A DNA stretch of 64,000 nucleotides from Protea cynaroides (taxonomy: Eukaryota > Streptophyta > Magnoliopsida > Proteales > Proteaceae), in assembly GCA_028583415.1 (NCBI GenBank), contig CM053269.1, forward strand, positions 41,033,016 through 41,097,015, given 5' to 3'. Below, in pieces: positions 11,571-23,744 of this stretch. Every line of letters begins with the position of its first letter. Positions within the stretch are counted from its first letter, which is position 1. The notes beneath the pieces are model-generated. The model was not told where the DNA came from, did not search any database, and saw only the letters and a program-made list of their open reading frames with translations. A program made the position numbers and the translations under genes.

Positions 11571-11848
11571 CGAGTGACCTCACTACAAATGATCTTTTTT
11601 CAGGTTAATGGCCTCCTTCGATAGTTGCGGAATAAGGGTAAAAAAGGTAACTCAGAAGGTATTGTCGTCTTTTGAAAAAATAATCGTTGTCCACGTCAGC
11701 AATTAACGTTGATTGCCTAACAAGTGGACTTATGTGTTATGGATATGATTTTTTGAGGAGGTCCCTGGAAATCTAAAATGCATAGGGTAATGTTGCGTAA
11801 TAAACGAATTGTCAGGGGGAAGTTCATGTTATTTTATCCAAATATAAT

Positions 11849-12258
11849 TATAAAAACTCAATTACATCCCTCCCTCAATTTGAACACTAGTCATAATAGA
11901 CATTTCCTTGAACACCCATCTATTAGATTACGTACATAGATGACTAAGCAATAGAAGTTACCCTTGAAACATGCTTTCCACCTTTGATATGCCTTGAATC
12001 GTCGGTGTGACCACCTCACTCAATTTCAAACACAAATTACACTTCAATCTTCATTGCGAACTGTTGTACATTATTATAAAAAAATTAGTTTCTACAATAC
12101 CTATTATAGCTAGCTTATATCTATATATATTTATATATATTTATACTTCTTTTACAGTTGTTTTTGTCCTTATCTTTTCTTTGGTTTCATGCTAATAAAA
12201 TGGGTTGAGTGAGGTCGGGAAATGAGGTCGGCTATGGAGGTCGGCAAGTCGGCTATTG
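11849..12258. other. AT-rich intergenic DNA, nothing recognised
   Basis: No coding frame, repeat pair or RNA gene seen. Confidence 0.35.
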
Positions 12259-12471
12259 ATGTGTCCCTAGATCAGACGGATACATATGTTTCTAGGATTA
12301 CATCCTTATGAAATGGTATGAATCTGGACCTCTAGATCTAGATATTTAGATCTAGGCCATTGATCTAAAGGGTCACACTCCTACTATGGGATACTTTCAA
12401 GAGAGGTCACCAACTCTATAAATAGAGGAGGAATCCTCTTTGAGATACGATGAAGTACAATTTGGGGTACT

Positions 12472-12520
<49 letters not shown>

Positions 12521-12620
12521 AGTCTTTTGGTCATTTTTTTTGTATTTTAGTCTGCGCACAACTTTGAAATTTGCTAAGGGACGCATCGAACTAGTGTAAG
12601 TTTGTTGCAAAAAACCAAAA
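12259..12620 (+). repeat. Possible solo LTR with TATA box and CT tract
   Basis: It begins TGATGTGTCCC, has CTATAAATAGAGG at about 12416 and a (CT)n run at 12473-12517, the same promoter layout as the copia LTRs elsewhere in the window. No second copy, primer site or target duplication was identified, so it may be a diverged solo LTR or only promoter-like DNA. Confidence 0.4.
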
Positions 12621-13390
12621 CTGTTTTTATCTTAGAGTCAGGCTTACATCATCAACCAGGTTGCACATGTGGGGGTAAATACTGACTTTAAGACAATACA
12701 CCTATGATCTCATCATCTGAATACAACTACTCTGTCTTTTTCACTGCTACCACCACCCGTCAAGTCAATTCTCTTTTAAAGCAACATCATTTACAACACA
12801 AACTTTCCTCAAACACTCAAAGGGTGTTTTTTCTCATTCAAAATAATCACACCCACTGCTGTCTCGTTTTCCAAGTGATGTTTGAAAATTTGGACTCAAA
12901 AATACATTTATATGAGTCACAAAACCTTCAACACTACAGCAATTGGATCTGTAAATAGTGAAATAGTTGAGAGGCCACACGATAAAGGCAAAGAGCATCT
13001 TTCAGTTCCTTGATGGACTCTTAATTGTCTTCAATATGATCCGTTGGATCTTCTCATCATTTTGCAGATGAGATGTAGATCGTCAGATATCTAAGTAGAT
13101 TTTAATAAGCATGTGTAGTATAGAGTATAGACTGTATAGTGAGGTGAGCATCTCATGATGCTTCTCAGTGCATCAATAACCATACATAAGACCAATTAAA
13201 AACTAGGTGGCAGAATCTTCTGTGTTATTCAACGTTTAGATTTGAATCTCCTCCTTTGTAGCATTCCCAAAATACCCTCAGATAGCTTTTGAGATGGTCT
13301 CGCCTCCCTGAGTGACGTGCCTCTTGAAAATGCAAGGCGTGCGCTCAAAGGTACAGGCCGCTAGCCGGCTAGCCAGAGTGCATATCGGTC
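12621..13390. other. Intergenic DNA, nothing recognised
   Basis: No protein motif or repeat pair found. Confidence 0.35.
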
Positions 13391-14449
13391 CGGATCACCT
13401 GCTCTTACTTACTCTATTACTCTTCTAGTACGCTCTTTCGATTACAAGTGTCCTATGAAGTAAACGGTGCTAACTTCCGTTAGTTAAATAAATTCTATTT
13501 TTTAATTGCTTTTATTTAGATAATTAATTTGATGAATTGACTATCATATTTTTTTAGGTAAGTAATATATTACAAATAAAACAATAACCATTTTTAAGGT
13601 AAGTAAATCAATTAGAAATAAAACTCTTAATGATTTTTAAAAAGAAAAACAATTAGAAATAAAATTCAAATAAAATCATAATTTTTTAATTCAACGTAGC
13701 TTTATCTCATTTAAAAATAAAAAAAAACACGTAATTTCCCTTCTCTCTCTCCGACTCTTTTTTGTCTCCGAGTTAATTTGTTTTCTTATTTTTTTTTCAA
13801 TTTCTATTTTCTTTTATCCATTACTTTCTTTTTATTTTTTTAATTCAATGGAGCTTTATCTCATTAAAAAAAAACGTGATTACCCTTCTCTCTCTCTCTT
13901 TCCAACTCTTTTTTGTCACGGAATTATTTTTTTTTAATTTCTATTTTCTTTTATCCATTACTTTCTCTTTATTTTTTAATTCAACCCAACATACAAAACT
14001 CCGAGACATAATCTAAAAAATCAATTTTTTTAATGAGATAAAGCTCTGTTGAATTAAAATAACAAAATCTAAAAAAAAAAAGAGTTGGAGAGAGAGAGAA
14101 AAGGAAATCACGTTTTTTTTAATGAGATAAAGCTCTGTTGAATTAAAAAATCGTGATTTTATTAGAGTTTTATTTCTATTTTTTTTTTCTTTTTAAAAAT
14201 CCTTAAGAGTTTTATTTCTAATTGATTTACTTATCTTATAAATTGTTAGAGTTTTATTTCTAATAGATTACTTACCTAAAAAAACGTGATTGTCAATTCA
14301 TCAAATCAATAACCTAAATAAAAGAAATTAAAAAAAAATAGAATTTATTTAATTAACATAAATTAGCATTGTTAACTCCATAAGACACTTGTCGTCCAAA
14401 GAGCGTACTAGAAAAATAATTACACTTCTAGTAAATGCAGGTGATCCAG
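13391..14449. repeat. Large foldback (long inverted repeat) of about 1.06 kb
   Basis: The left arm starts CGGATCACCTGC and the right arm ends GCAGGTGATCCAG. Inward, both arms share CTTCTAGTACGCTCTTT-type words, TTAAATAAATTCTATTTTTT, the AGAAATAAAACTCTTA words and TTTAATTCAAC-GAGCTTTATCTCAT. Arms are about 480 bp with a short centre near 13900-13960. The unit TTTTTAATTCAA(C/T)G(T/G)AGCTTTATCTCAT also recurs within an arm. There is no coding content. A transcript would form a near-perfect hairpin. Confidence 0.75.
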
Positions 14450-14737
14450 ATTCGTTCAGATCACCTATATGTACATGTATTATTTATGGAATTCTCTACG
14501 GGATTCCATCATTGTCAATGTGGTGTGGGATCCATTTCTATAGTATGGAATCCATCAAATATAAACGGTGATAAGATCCCAAAAAATAAGATACAAGTAC
14601 ATACAGATTAACTATTATCACCTAACCCCATATAGGAGGGTTTCTCTTTAACCAGCTGCTGGCACTATAATCCCGTGACCTTGTGCTGTCAGCATGTGGC
14701 ACCATGTGCTGCCATGGGAGTCTCCCAAATGGACAGA

Positions 14738-14871
14738 GCTTGTTTCAAGTTAAGCTCTCCTCTCAACCATGATACAAAGTTCATTCGGTGCGAAGTCCAA
14801 TGTAATGGTATATAAGTGGACTAATTTCAGTCGAATCACCAACTTGAGGAACGACTTAACTTGAAACAAGA
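14738..14871. repeat. Hairpin with 16-bp arms
   Basis: CTTGTTTCAAGTTAAG at about 14739 is the exact reverse complement of CTTAACTTGAAACAAG at 14855-14870, separated by about 100 bp. Confidence 0.7.
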
Positions 14872-15929
14872 TGAGTCCCAAACAAATTACTCTTGCATGG
14901 CTGCGTGACTGCAAGGTGTTGGCCTTGTTGTCGGCCGTGTGACTCCATGGTGCTAGTGCCACGTGGCTATGTAGTGCTGGGCATGGTCTGCATGACCATG
15001 ACTTGTGGTGCTGCCACCTCATACCATTCCATGCCATGTCATTGGGTTATGGGTACCACCTCAATGTGGACTCCACCTCAATAGCCCAATATAGACCCCA
15101 CATATTCTCTCTCCTCTTTTTTTTTTTTTTTTCTTTTAAGCATTTTTCTTCTAATTTTGTTGCCACTTGATCACCAATCACCATGGTACACATCACCATA
15201 TCATGAGTGGAACCCACTCTTTCTTCATTTTCTCTTTTATCTTTCTCTTCATTTTATGTCAACTCCATCATCACCAGTATTGTATCCACATCACTAATCC
15301 ACTGTACACATCACTAACATGAGACTCACCCTATCATGTCACAAGTGGGATCCACACAACATTTTCTCTCTCCATCACAACATTTTATTTTTTTTACTAT
15401 AAATTAATTAGCCAGCTTACCAACAATTACAACCTAGTATCCACCAACTTTTAGTAATATTTTTGAACCTAAGTGCTCCCAATATTGCTTGGTTGGACTT
15501 GAGAAGAGTACCACCCATGGTTTTGTAAAGCCATAATCATTGTTATTTCCAACAATTATCAATTTTTGGATTAAGATATTGACAGCTTAAGTGCATGCAT
15601 TACGTTTGGTTGTACTTTGGGAGTCAAATGTTATGTAATTATTCACTAATTTAGAAGACTCAGACAAGGATGCTTTATGCTAATGATGATGATGATGACT
15701 TTGTTTCTCAGTACACTAAAAGCTTTGTGTATAATTAGGAAAGAATCCTTAATTTGTGGACTCCTGAGATCACTGCTCAATTGCTACTGATGATCACTAG
15801 CTTCTGGTTGTTTAAGATGAAACTTTACACATTAAGGATAAAAGGCAGGAAGTCATCTCAATGGTTGATGACTTACTGTAATTTTGAGATTAGATATGGG
15901 GTTGATCCATGTTTGCCCACTTGTAAGTG
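14872..15929. other. Intergenic DNA, nothing recognised
   Basis: Repetitive wording (GTGCTG/CCATG; CATCACC/CATCACTAA) and a poly-T tract at 15118-15134, but no gene. Confidence 0.35.
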
Positions 15930-16640
15930 TGTAAATCGGTTCTGTTTGGTTTATTCGTTAGGTTTGGTTTTCGGTTTGACTGGATGTAATGAACATAAAC
16001 CAAAACTGAATATGCAATCGGTTTCAATTTTCCAAATGCTCTATCTGTTTTGATATAAAATTTTATGTGTAACATTTTATAAGTAAAAAAAATAAAAAAA
16101 ATTCAATGTTTACTTTCAAGAGATAAAATATAGTGATCTTTGGGGAGTGGGGGGTGGGGGGGATGGAAAAAGAATTCCGTCTTTCTTTTATCTATTAGAA
16201 ACAAATTTTGAAATTTTCTTTAACATATAAGATATTACACGTAAAATTTTATGTCGAAACAAACAGAGTAAAAGTAAAACCGATTAGTAATCGATTTGGT
16301 TTAATCAGTTTCCCCTTTATAGTTTCTTCACATTGGAGTTGCATAACGACATGGCATTCCCCCCGAAACACAGATAGAAAGGGATCCATATGTAAAAATC
16401 TACAAATTCTAGCATCGAAAGAGTGAAAGTCGATCAATTGACAAAAATAAAATGGTGTCGAGAGATGAGAAAGCGAGAGAGAAAGAGAAAAGAAGATATA
16501 TTATAATATTAATCGATTTATCAGTTTGCAACCAACAGTTTCTTAGTTAAAACCGAATCAATCGATTACGGTTAGATTTGATTCGGTTTTAAAAGGCTGG
16601 TTTCGGTTTGATGTATTGATTCTGGTTCAGAGTTGACACC
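15930..16640. repeat. Degenerate foldback/MITE-like element
   Basis: ATAAAATTTTATGTGTAACAT (about 16055) and its inverted counterpart ATTACACGTAAAATTTTAT (about 16235) sit about 180 bp apart. Outside them are further mirrored AATCGGTTT/AAACCGATT words. Termini rich in CGGTTTGGTTT and AAACCGAA are common in plant MITEs. Confidence 0.5.
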
Positions 16641-16834
16641 TTTGCCTGTAAGACCTTGTTTCTGATTTTAGGTTTTGATTTTCTGTGGAATCTCATTCTG
16701 ATAAGAAAGAATCATTTTCATGTTCTTGAAGGGAAAGAAAATATTAAAATTTGGAGTTGAATAATAAGGTACGTGAATGGTGCTATGAATTTGAGAAACA
16801 TATGATTAAATCCACTGTCTATCGACATCCACAT

Positions 16835-18444
16835 TGATGAACTTGATATGACACTGAGAGGGGGGGGTGAATCGATGTGCGAAACTTTCTCTCGATTAAT
16901 TCGCTGCCCGGAGGCGTGGAGATATATTCTTTTACACACACCAAGCGTATGCAAATCTACCTCGCTACCACTCGGTGGCCGGGTCTACCGGATTTGCACA
17001 CCCATCAACTCTTTTGAATGACCATCAATATCTCCGAAGCTTCACGCCGCCCTTAGGTACTCTCTAACGGTCTTCAATGATGATAGAGATCGATTCACGA
17101 GCACACCTCATCGACGGGCTTCCAATCTCTTCCACAACACCCATAATCACCATGAATATGAAAATAAAAGCTCTACTGACCTCTCACGGGGATTTAGCAC
17201 TCCATTGGTGCACAAAGAAGAGCGATTGGTGATTGATCACTCCCCGGAGCACAAAACCCTAGAAAACCTTTCCCATAAGCTTCAAAACACTCTTTTCAAT
17301 TTTTCTCTACCTTTTCACGACTCCCAACGGCGCCCAATAGATAGGGCATCGAAAAATATGAATGCTGCAATTTGAACGGACCGATTTGGAGCTCGGATGA
17401 AGAAGTTATGGCAGTTTGAAGATTGGCTAATCTCGGATAAGGAAAGAGAATCTTTCCTTATATAACCTGCACTTGCGCTACACGGAATCAGGTTAGTATT
17501 CCATGCAACAAATAGCATTATAATAAGCTGCATCCGCCCAATCCGAAGGGTCGCGGGAGCATCAAGATGCGATCGTCGCACTACACCTTAGCCCGCCTCA
17601 ATCTGGTCCATCAGATTAGAATCTGAGAAGCGTGGCTCTCTCTTGGCCACTGATATCGGATCTTCTTCTTTGTTACTTGCGAAAATGCCCTTAAATAACT
17701 TATGAAATACCGAAATTGCCCCTAAACAATTTGTGAAATCACTTTTTCGAAACGATCCGGCCGAAACTGCGATATCTCTCTCATCCGGCGTCGGAATTGA
17801 GTGATTCAAGTTGCGTTGGAAAGATAACTTCGGCGCTCTACATCTTTCCACTGTCGGATTTCCATGAACCTTCTGCGGGACCCACCAAAAATAGACCCAA
17901 AGTTAAAACTCACCAAACCTTGGAATTTGAACCCGAAACTTTGTGTGCATGCATGCCAAGTGTCGTGGGCTGCCGTGTTGGCATGTCACCTTGCCACCAT
18001 ACCTGTGGGTCCCACTCACATTTTTTCTCTCTCCTCTTTCTCTCTCTTCTGATTCTCTCTCTTCTTTCTCTCTCTTGAATTTCTCTCTTCAATGTCACAA
18101 CACCAGAAACATGAGAAACATGAACATGATCAGAAAAGCTTCAAGAGCACTGTCGCATCATCGAAACTTCGGCCGCATCATCAAAAACTTCGGCCACATC
18201 ACCGTTGGGGTCCACAAACACTCTCTCATCAAAATCGATGTAATATCCCATTTAACTCATTGTAAATCATCCCAAACACATATAGAACCTTGTAGAACAC
18301 ATAAGCGAGGTTGCCACATCGTGCCCTTGCCACGACACTCTCTCTCCTACACCGACACTCTCTCTCCTCATTTCTCTAATTGAATACTCATAAATCTTTG
18401 TTACATCGACCAAGTTGCCAACAATGACAACATAAAGTCCAACA
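16835..18444 (-). repeat. 3' LTR of the Sirevirus-like element
   Basis: On the minus strand it starts TGTTGGACTTTATG right after a purine tract and ends TTCATCA. It is 1610 bp. Differences from the other LTR are mostly single bases or short indels at CAG/CTG/CGG words. Confidence 0.8.
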
Positions 18445-18765
18445 ATCTCCCCCTTTGGAATTGTTGACAACTTATTACGCACATGAGATCTTTCTCCCCC
18501 TTTGACAACAAATACAAAGGGGCATGCCACATATAGGAGTGCCCACCGCATCTTTCCAATCCTATGGGCCCAAAAAAATAATAAACAATTATATCAACAC
18601 ATAACAACATCACCGGACTCCCCAGAGTCCAACATAAGGAGATGAAGTATAACAAATATATGCATACACCACTCAACACATAAATACCATAGGACTCCCC
18701 CTGAGTCTATCATCGGGAGCAAAAGGATATAACAAATACACACTGCTCCCCCTCACTCCAAGCAC
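18445..18765 (-). promoter_or_regulatory. Repeated polypurine tracts before the 3' LTR
   Basis: AGGGGGAG (minus strand) occurs at 18447-18454, 18494-18501, 18695-18702 and 18746-18753. The first touches the LTR start and is the likely plus-strand primer. Multiple PPT-like blocks here are known for Sireviruses. Confidence 0.7.
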
Positions 18766-19304
18766 CTCACTGCTTGGTGAGTATGGTCATGCATGAATCT
18801 TCGACACTCTCTATCAGAGTGTATAAATTCCTTGAGGTTCTCTGTCCTGAAGCCACAATCTTGCCACTATCAACTCTTTTGATCTCACATCCCAGTTTAT
18901 TGAAGATCACTTCATGCCCTCTATCACAAATCCGACCGATCTTGGAAACGTTGTGCTTGAGTCCCGACACATAAAACACATCATGGAGTTTCACCTTTCC
19001 ATTGTTGATCTTGATAGAACCCTTTCTCGTTACCTTGGCCCCTTCATTGTTTCCAAACTTCACTATACCTCCCTCATCCTGTTGAAGGCTTCGAAACATT
19101 TTCTTGTTACTCCGTCATGTGACTAGAGCATCCACTATCGAGTATCCAAGAAGACGACTTGTCATGTGTCTTGAGAGTTGTCTCGAAGCATACAACATTA
19201 TTACTTTGTCCTTCTACAAAATCCGCAATGATTTTCTTTTTCCACACTTTTCTAACAAGCGGTGGAGTTTTTTGTTCATTCTCGCTTAACTTTTCTTTGA
19301 CCAT
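18766..19304 (-). pseudogene. Sirevirus-like protease and gag-pre-integrase start
   Basis: The frame from 19304 includes WILDSGCSSHMTE, the aspartic protease active site (DSG) of copia polyproteins. After a frameshift near 19100 it continues through IKFGNNEGAK-like sequence, LHDVFYVSGLKHN and the NLYTL motif that marks the gag-pre-integrase junction. It ends at a stop by 18767, just before the PPT region, so the zinc finger and catalytic core of integrase are missing. The product would be protease only, as in deletion derivatives that use a partner's pol. Confidence 0.75.
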
Positions 19305-21400
19305 TTTCCCTTTGTTGTGTCACTTTTTCTTTGAGGTGGCGTGAATGAAAAAATTGTTCTGCATTCTCTTGCAATATGCCCATAGTTATGACAATTGTAG
19401 CACTCAACAAAATTTTCTTCAAGGGAAACAAACCCGATTTCTACTTTCAAATCTAACTTGACTCATGTTGAATTTGCATGTAGCTATCTTATGACCATAA
19501 GCATTACATTTATAACAATATCCACGAAAATAAGATTTTGGCCTAGAAGATGCCATGTACCTCATCCGTCTCTGTGGTGCATTGGGATAATTTCTTCCAT
19601 AGAAGTTACTCTGCTTCACTCTCTTACCTTGTCTTGCATTAATAGTCTGTGGAATAGGAACTTGATTTTCTTCTTGGACATAAATCATAGGAGCTTTACC
19701 CTTTCCATTCTCTTTCACAAAAGAGATGGAACCTTTTCTATTTGAGTTTGCATTATTTGAAGTCTCTCCCTTATCAAAACCAAGACCAAATTTTACATTG
19801 AAAGGTCTTTGAGAATTTATAATCCCATCTAGCTTTACGCTACTAGGATGTATTGTAGTATTGCTTGGCTCATCGGTTTGTTCAATTTTTGTTGTCTTTC
19901 AAACTCTTCTATTTCATATTCATTCACCTTTGCTTTTAACAAAATAAATTCCTTCTCAAGCTCTTCAAATTTACTCATCACGGGGGCTTGTGTTTCAAGT
20001 TGAGCTCTCAAACCTGTATTCTCACTCATTAGTTTGGAGTGGTGCGGCAGACACCTGTCCAATCTGAGTCTTGAGATCTTCAACAATTTTCTTGGATTCA
20101 ACAACTTGAATTCTCAAATCTTGAATTACCTTTTTCTGTTTTTTAACTTCTTGTGAGGCAAGCTTGTTATATTTTCTTTCTTTCTTGAGTTCCTTCATAG
20201 GCTGCGACAAACTCTTCTTCAAAATTTACCTCACCTTCTTCTTCATCACGAGCTTGAAATTTCATTCCCTTTTTCTTCTTCACTACTAGAGATAGATTCC
20301 ACAATGCCTTCTTCATTGCTTTTTGAGGAGAATTTTTCTTTAGTCGTGTTCTTCTCTTGATCTTCAATGTAAACCATGAACAAAGCCTCACTAGGCTCAT
20401 CTTACGAGATTTCATCGGATCATCATCCAAGGGATTCAATGCTTCTCTTAGAGATAAAACTCTTTTCTGTTTGACCTGTTTTTCTTAAAGTTGTAGTTTT
20501 TCTTTCCCTTAAACTTGCTTTTTCTATCATCTTCATCATCACCGTCAAACTTACTCTTCATTGGGCACTTTGCGTGAAGTGTCCAACTTTACCACAATTG
20601 AAGCATTTGAATGGAAGCTTGTTTTTATACTTTCCTGTACCCTTTTTCAATTTCCTAGTGAAATGAGCTGTGGCTTCATCTTCACTTTCTTCCTCATTTT
20701 GTTTTTCGAAATCTTGACTTCTTCATAGCCTTGAAAGCTACACCTTGTCACTAGTGGTTCTGGATCAACCCTCATCTCAAAAGTCAGTTAAAGCTCCGTG
20801 AATTTCATCAATAGTAACTTTGTTCCAAGTCCTTGGTTTCTTCAAGAGGCGATACTTTTGACTCAAATTTTGGAGTGAGAGACCTCAAAATCTTCGACAA
20901 ACAATATGACCTTTTAAATCTTCACCAAGTCCTCTAATGGAATTGACCACTTCATTAACCACGTTCATGTATTGATCAATGGTCTCATCTTCATTCATCT
21001 TGATTCTCAAAGCCGACCTCCGAATGTTTGTAGCTTATTGTCTTGATTTTCTTATCTCCTTCATATATGTTGATCGGTCTGTCCCATACTTCCTTTCTTT
21101 GTCTTACAGTCCATGATTTTAGCCGACTCACTATTTGTCGGTCCCCCTTGAATAGCATTTAAAGCCTTTCTATTATTTTCAAAATTTTTCTTGTCTACTA
21201 TTGTGGGAGCATTCGTATCATGAGGAGTGTAGCCATTCTCAATAGAAGCCCATACATCAAACCCAAGAGACCCAATGTAGATCTCCATTCTTCTCTTCCA
21301 AAATACAAATTCCGTCCCATCAAAACAATGGGGGCTGTTAAAACCTTCTCCCGAGTGCCATATCTTTATTCCGATCTTCTCGGTTCTTTGATTAAGCTAT
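19305..21400 (-). pseudogene. Sirevirus-like gag with two zinc knuckles
   Basis: Read from the right, the N-terminal part (21288-21061) has the MEIYIGSLGFDVWASIENGY pattern of copia gag (UBN2-type) proteins. Further on are a first knuckle PFKCFNCGKVGHF (about 20565-20615), a long charged coiled-coil-like stretch (20439-19835, rich in K/E/Q heptads) and a second knuckle CYKCNAYGHKIATC (about 19450-19500) within a basic region. The frame is cut by several shifts, some of which may be sequencing errors at CAG/CTG. Gag would package the RNA. Confidence 0.7.
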
Positions 21401-21408
21401 CACTGAAC

Positions 21409-21424
21409 CTGGTGCTCGATACCA
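21409..21424 (-). other. Primer-binding site of the Sirevirus-like element
   Basis: The minus strand reads TGGTATCGAGCACCAGG two bases after the LTR end (TTCATCA). It matches the initiator tRNA-Met site TGGTATCAGAGC except that one A is missing (TATC-GAGC). Confidence 0.75.
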
Positions 21425-21426
21425 AT

Positions 21427-23472
21427 TGATGAACTTGATATGACCAAGAGGGGGTGAATCGATTAGTGCGAAACTTTTCTCACGATTAATTCTGCCGCCG
21501 CAGGCGATGGAGATATATTCTTTTACACACACACAAGCGTATGCAAATCTACCTCGCTACCACTCGGTGGCAGGTCTACCAGATTTGCACACCCATCAAC
21601 TGCTTTTGAATGACCATCAATATCTCGAAGCTTCACACCGCCCTTAGGTACTCTCTAACGGTCTTCAATGATGATAGAGATCGATTCACGAGCACACCTC
21701 ATCGACAGGCGTCCAATCTCTTCCACAACACCCATAATCACCATGAATATGAAAATAAAAGCTCTACTGACCTCTCACAGGGATTTAGCACTCCATTGGT
21801 GCACAAAGAAGAGGCAGTTGGTGATTGATCACTCCCACAGAGCACAAAACCACAGAAAACCTTTCCCATAAGCTTCAAAACACTCTTTTCAATTTTTCTC
21901 TACCTTTTCACGACTCCCAACGGCGCCCAATAGATAGGGCATCGAAAAATATGAATGCTGCAATTTGAACGGACCGATTTGGAGCTCGGATGAAGAAGTT
22001 ATGGCAGTTTGAAGATTGGCTAATCTCGGATAAGGAAAGAGAATCTTTCCTTATATAACCTGCACTTGCGCTACACGGAATCAGGTTAGTATTCCATGCA
22101 ACAAATAGCATTATAATAAGCTGCATCCGCCCAATCCGAAGGGTCGCGGGAGCATCAAGATGCGATCGTCGCACTACACCTTAGCCCGCCTCAATCTGGT
22201 CCATCAGATTAGAATCTGAGAAGCGTGGCTCTCTCTTGGCCACTGATATCGGATCTTCTTCTTTGTTACTTGCCGAAAATGCCCTTAAATAACTTATGAA
22301 ATACCGAAATTGCCCCTAAACAATTTGTGAAATCACTTTTGAGCGATCCGGCGAAACTGCGATATCTCTCTCATCCGGCGTCGAATTGAGTGATTCAAGT
22401 TGCGTTGGAAAGATAACTCGACGCTCTACATCTTTCCACTGTCGGATTTCCATGAACCTTCTGCGGGACCCACCAAAAATAGACCCAAAGTTAAAACTCT
22501 ATCAAACCTTGGAATTTGAACCCGAAACTTTGTGTGCATGCATGCCAAGTGTCGTGGGCTGCCGTGTTGGCATGTCACCTTGCCACCATACCTGTGGGTC
22601 CCACTCACATTTTTCTCTCTCCTCTTTCTCTCTCTTCGATTCTCTCTCTTCTTTCTCTCTCTTGAATTTCTCTCTTCAATGTCACAGCACGAAACATGAG
22701 AAACATGAACATGATCGGAAAAGCTTCAAGAACACTTTGTCGCATCATCGAGACTTCGGCCGCGTCATCAAAACTTCGGCCACATCACCGGTCAGGGTCC
22801 ACAAACACTCTCTATCATCAAAATCGGTGTAATATCCCATTTAACTCATTGTAAATCATCCGAAACACATATAGAACCTTGTAGAACACATAAGCGAAGT
22901 TGCCACATACGTACCGCGCGCGACACTCTCTCTTACTGCCCGACACTCTCTCTCCTCATTTCTCTNNNNNNNNNNNNNNNNNNNNNNNNNNNNNNNNNNN
23001 NNNNNNNNNNNNNNNNNNNNNNNNNNNNNNNNNNNNNNNNNNNNNNNNNNNNNNNNNNNNNNNNNNNNNNNNNNNNNNNNNNNNNNNNNNNNNNNNNNNN
23101 NNNNNNNNNNNNNNNNNNNNNNNNNNNNNNNNNNNNNNNNNNNNNNNNNNNNNNNNNNNNNNNNNNNNNNNNNNNNNNNNNNNNNNNNNNNNNNNNNNNN
23201 NNNNNNNNNNNNNNNNNNNNNNNNNNNNNNNNNNNNNNNNNNNNNNNNNNNNNNNNNNNNNNNNNNNNNNNNNNNNNNNNNNNNNNNNNNNNNNNNNNNN
23301 NNNNNNNNNNNNNNNNNNNNNNNNNNNNNNNNNNNNNNNNNNNNNNNNNNNNNNNNNNNNNNNNNNNNNNNNNNNNNNNNNNNNNNNNNNNNNNNNNNNN
23401 NNNNNNNNNNNNNNNNNNNNNNNNNNNNNNNNNNNNNNNNNNNNNNNNNNNNNNNNNNNNNNNNNTCCAACA
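21427..23472 (-). repeat. 5' LTR of the Sirevirus-like element, interrupted by the assembly gap
   Basis: It aligns with the 3' LTR from 21427 to 22965. The seven bases after the gap (TCCAACA, 23466-23472) equal the outer LTR terminus, so the true missing LTR part is about 60 bp and the 500 N are a placeholder. Confidence 0.7.
22966..23465. other. Assembly gap of 500 N
   Basis: Exactly 500 unknown bases, a conventional unknown-size placeholder. Open frames through it are artefacts. Confidence 0.99.
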
Positions 23473-23690
23473 ACTAGGGGTATATGTTAGTGATTCTTGA
23501 AGGAATACTAGTGAGAGTTGTACTAGTGAGATATCTTTGCAGAGTGTGAGACCTATGGATTGTATTATCGATGGTGAGGAGTGCAGCTTGTAATTTTCCC
23601 TGATAAGCAAAAAGAGCTCCGTTGAGATTGTCATGTGGATGTAGGCTATCACACCGGCGTCGAACCACGTACATTTTTGTGTTTGTGCAT
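23473..23690 (-). repeat. Possible copia LTR fragment
   Basis: The minus strand contains ACGTGGTTCGACGCC and TAGCCTACATCCAC, wording typical of R/U5 regions of plant copia LTRs. No ends or second copy are present. Confidence 0.35.
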
Positions 23691-23744
23691 CTTGTCCATT
23701 TTTGACATTTCGCATTCTTTCACCATTTTGGTTTCTTACGTGCC

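Larger units (their letters stand above)
10434..11848. mobile_element. Inverted-repeat-bounded element, possible Pack-MULE-like carrier
   Basis: Two inverted arms of about 70 bp bound the stretch: left 10434-10509 and right 11772-11848. They share CTTGACAATTCGTTTATTACGC, with one mismatch in the first few bases, and then ACATTTTAGA-like words. The interior holds a TATA-like ACTATAAAAAAAA (10657), an (CTA)n run and a coding-like relic. Arms of this size with internal gene-like DNA are typical of Mutator-like elements that capture host fragments. No 9-bp target duplication was found, so the class is inferred. Confidence 0.45.
16835..23472 (-). mobile_element. Non-autonomous Sirevirus-like Ty1/copia element
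   Basis: Minus-strand order: 5' LTR (21427-23472, with gap), primer site, gag, protease, start of the gag-pre-integrase region, repeated polypurine tracts, 3' LTR (16835-18444). LTRs over 1.5 kb, a zinc-knuckle gag and repeated PPT-like blocks before the 3' LTR are hallmarks of Sireviruses. Integrase, reverse transcriptase and RNase H are absent: the frame stops soon after the protease. Both LTRs carry an identical 88-codon stretch (17315-17581 and 21908-22174), so insertion was probably recent. Flanking pentamers (CACAT and ACTAG) do not match, which may reflect the gap. Confidence 0.8.

Noticed and set aside
14640..15110. Frames rich in CCATG/GTGCTG as a gene
   Set aside because: Repetitive wording, open on both strands, no splice signals or motifs.
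17860..18200. Frames rich in Leu/Ser and Arg/Glu over CTCTCT DNA
   Set aside because: Low-complexity pyrimidine-rich LTR sequence; both strands are open by composition alone.
17315..22174. Identical 88-codon frames at 17315 and 21908 as duplicated genes
   Set aside because: Both lie at equivalent places in the two LTRs of one element; the identity reflects recent LTR duplication, and the frame shows no protein motif.
16831..23477. A perfect target duplication for the Sirevirus-like element
   Set aside because: The flanks CACAT and ACTAG do not match, so none is claimed.
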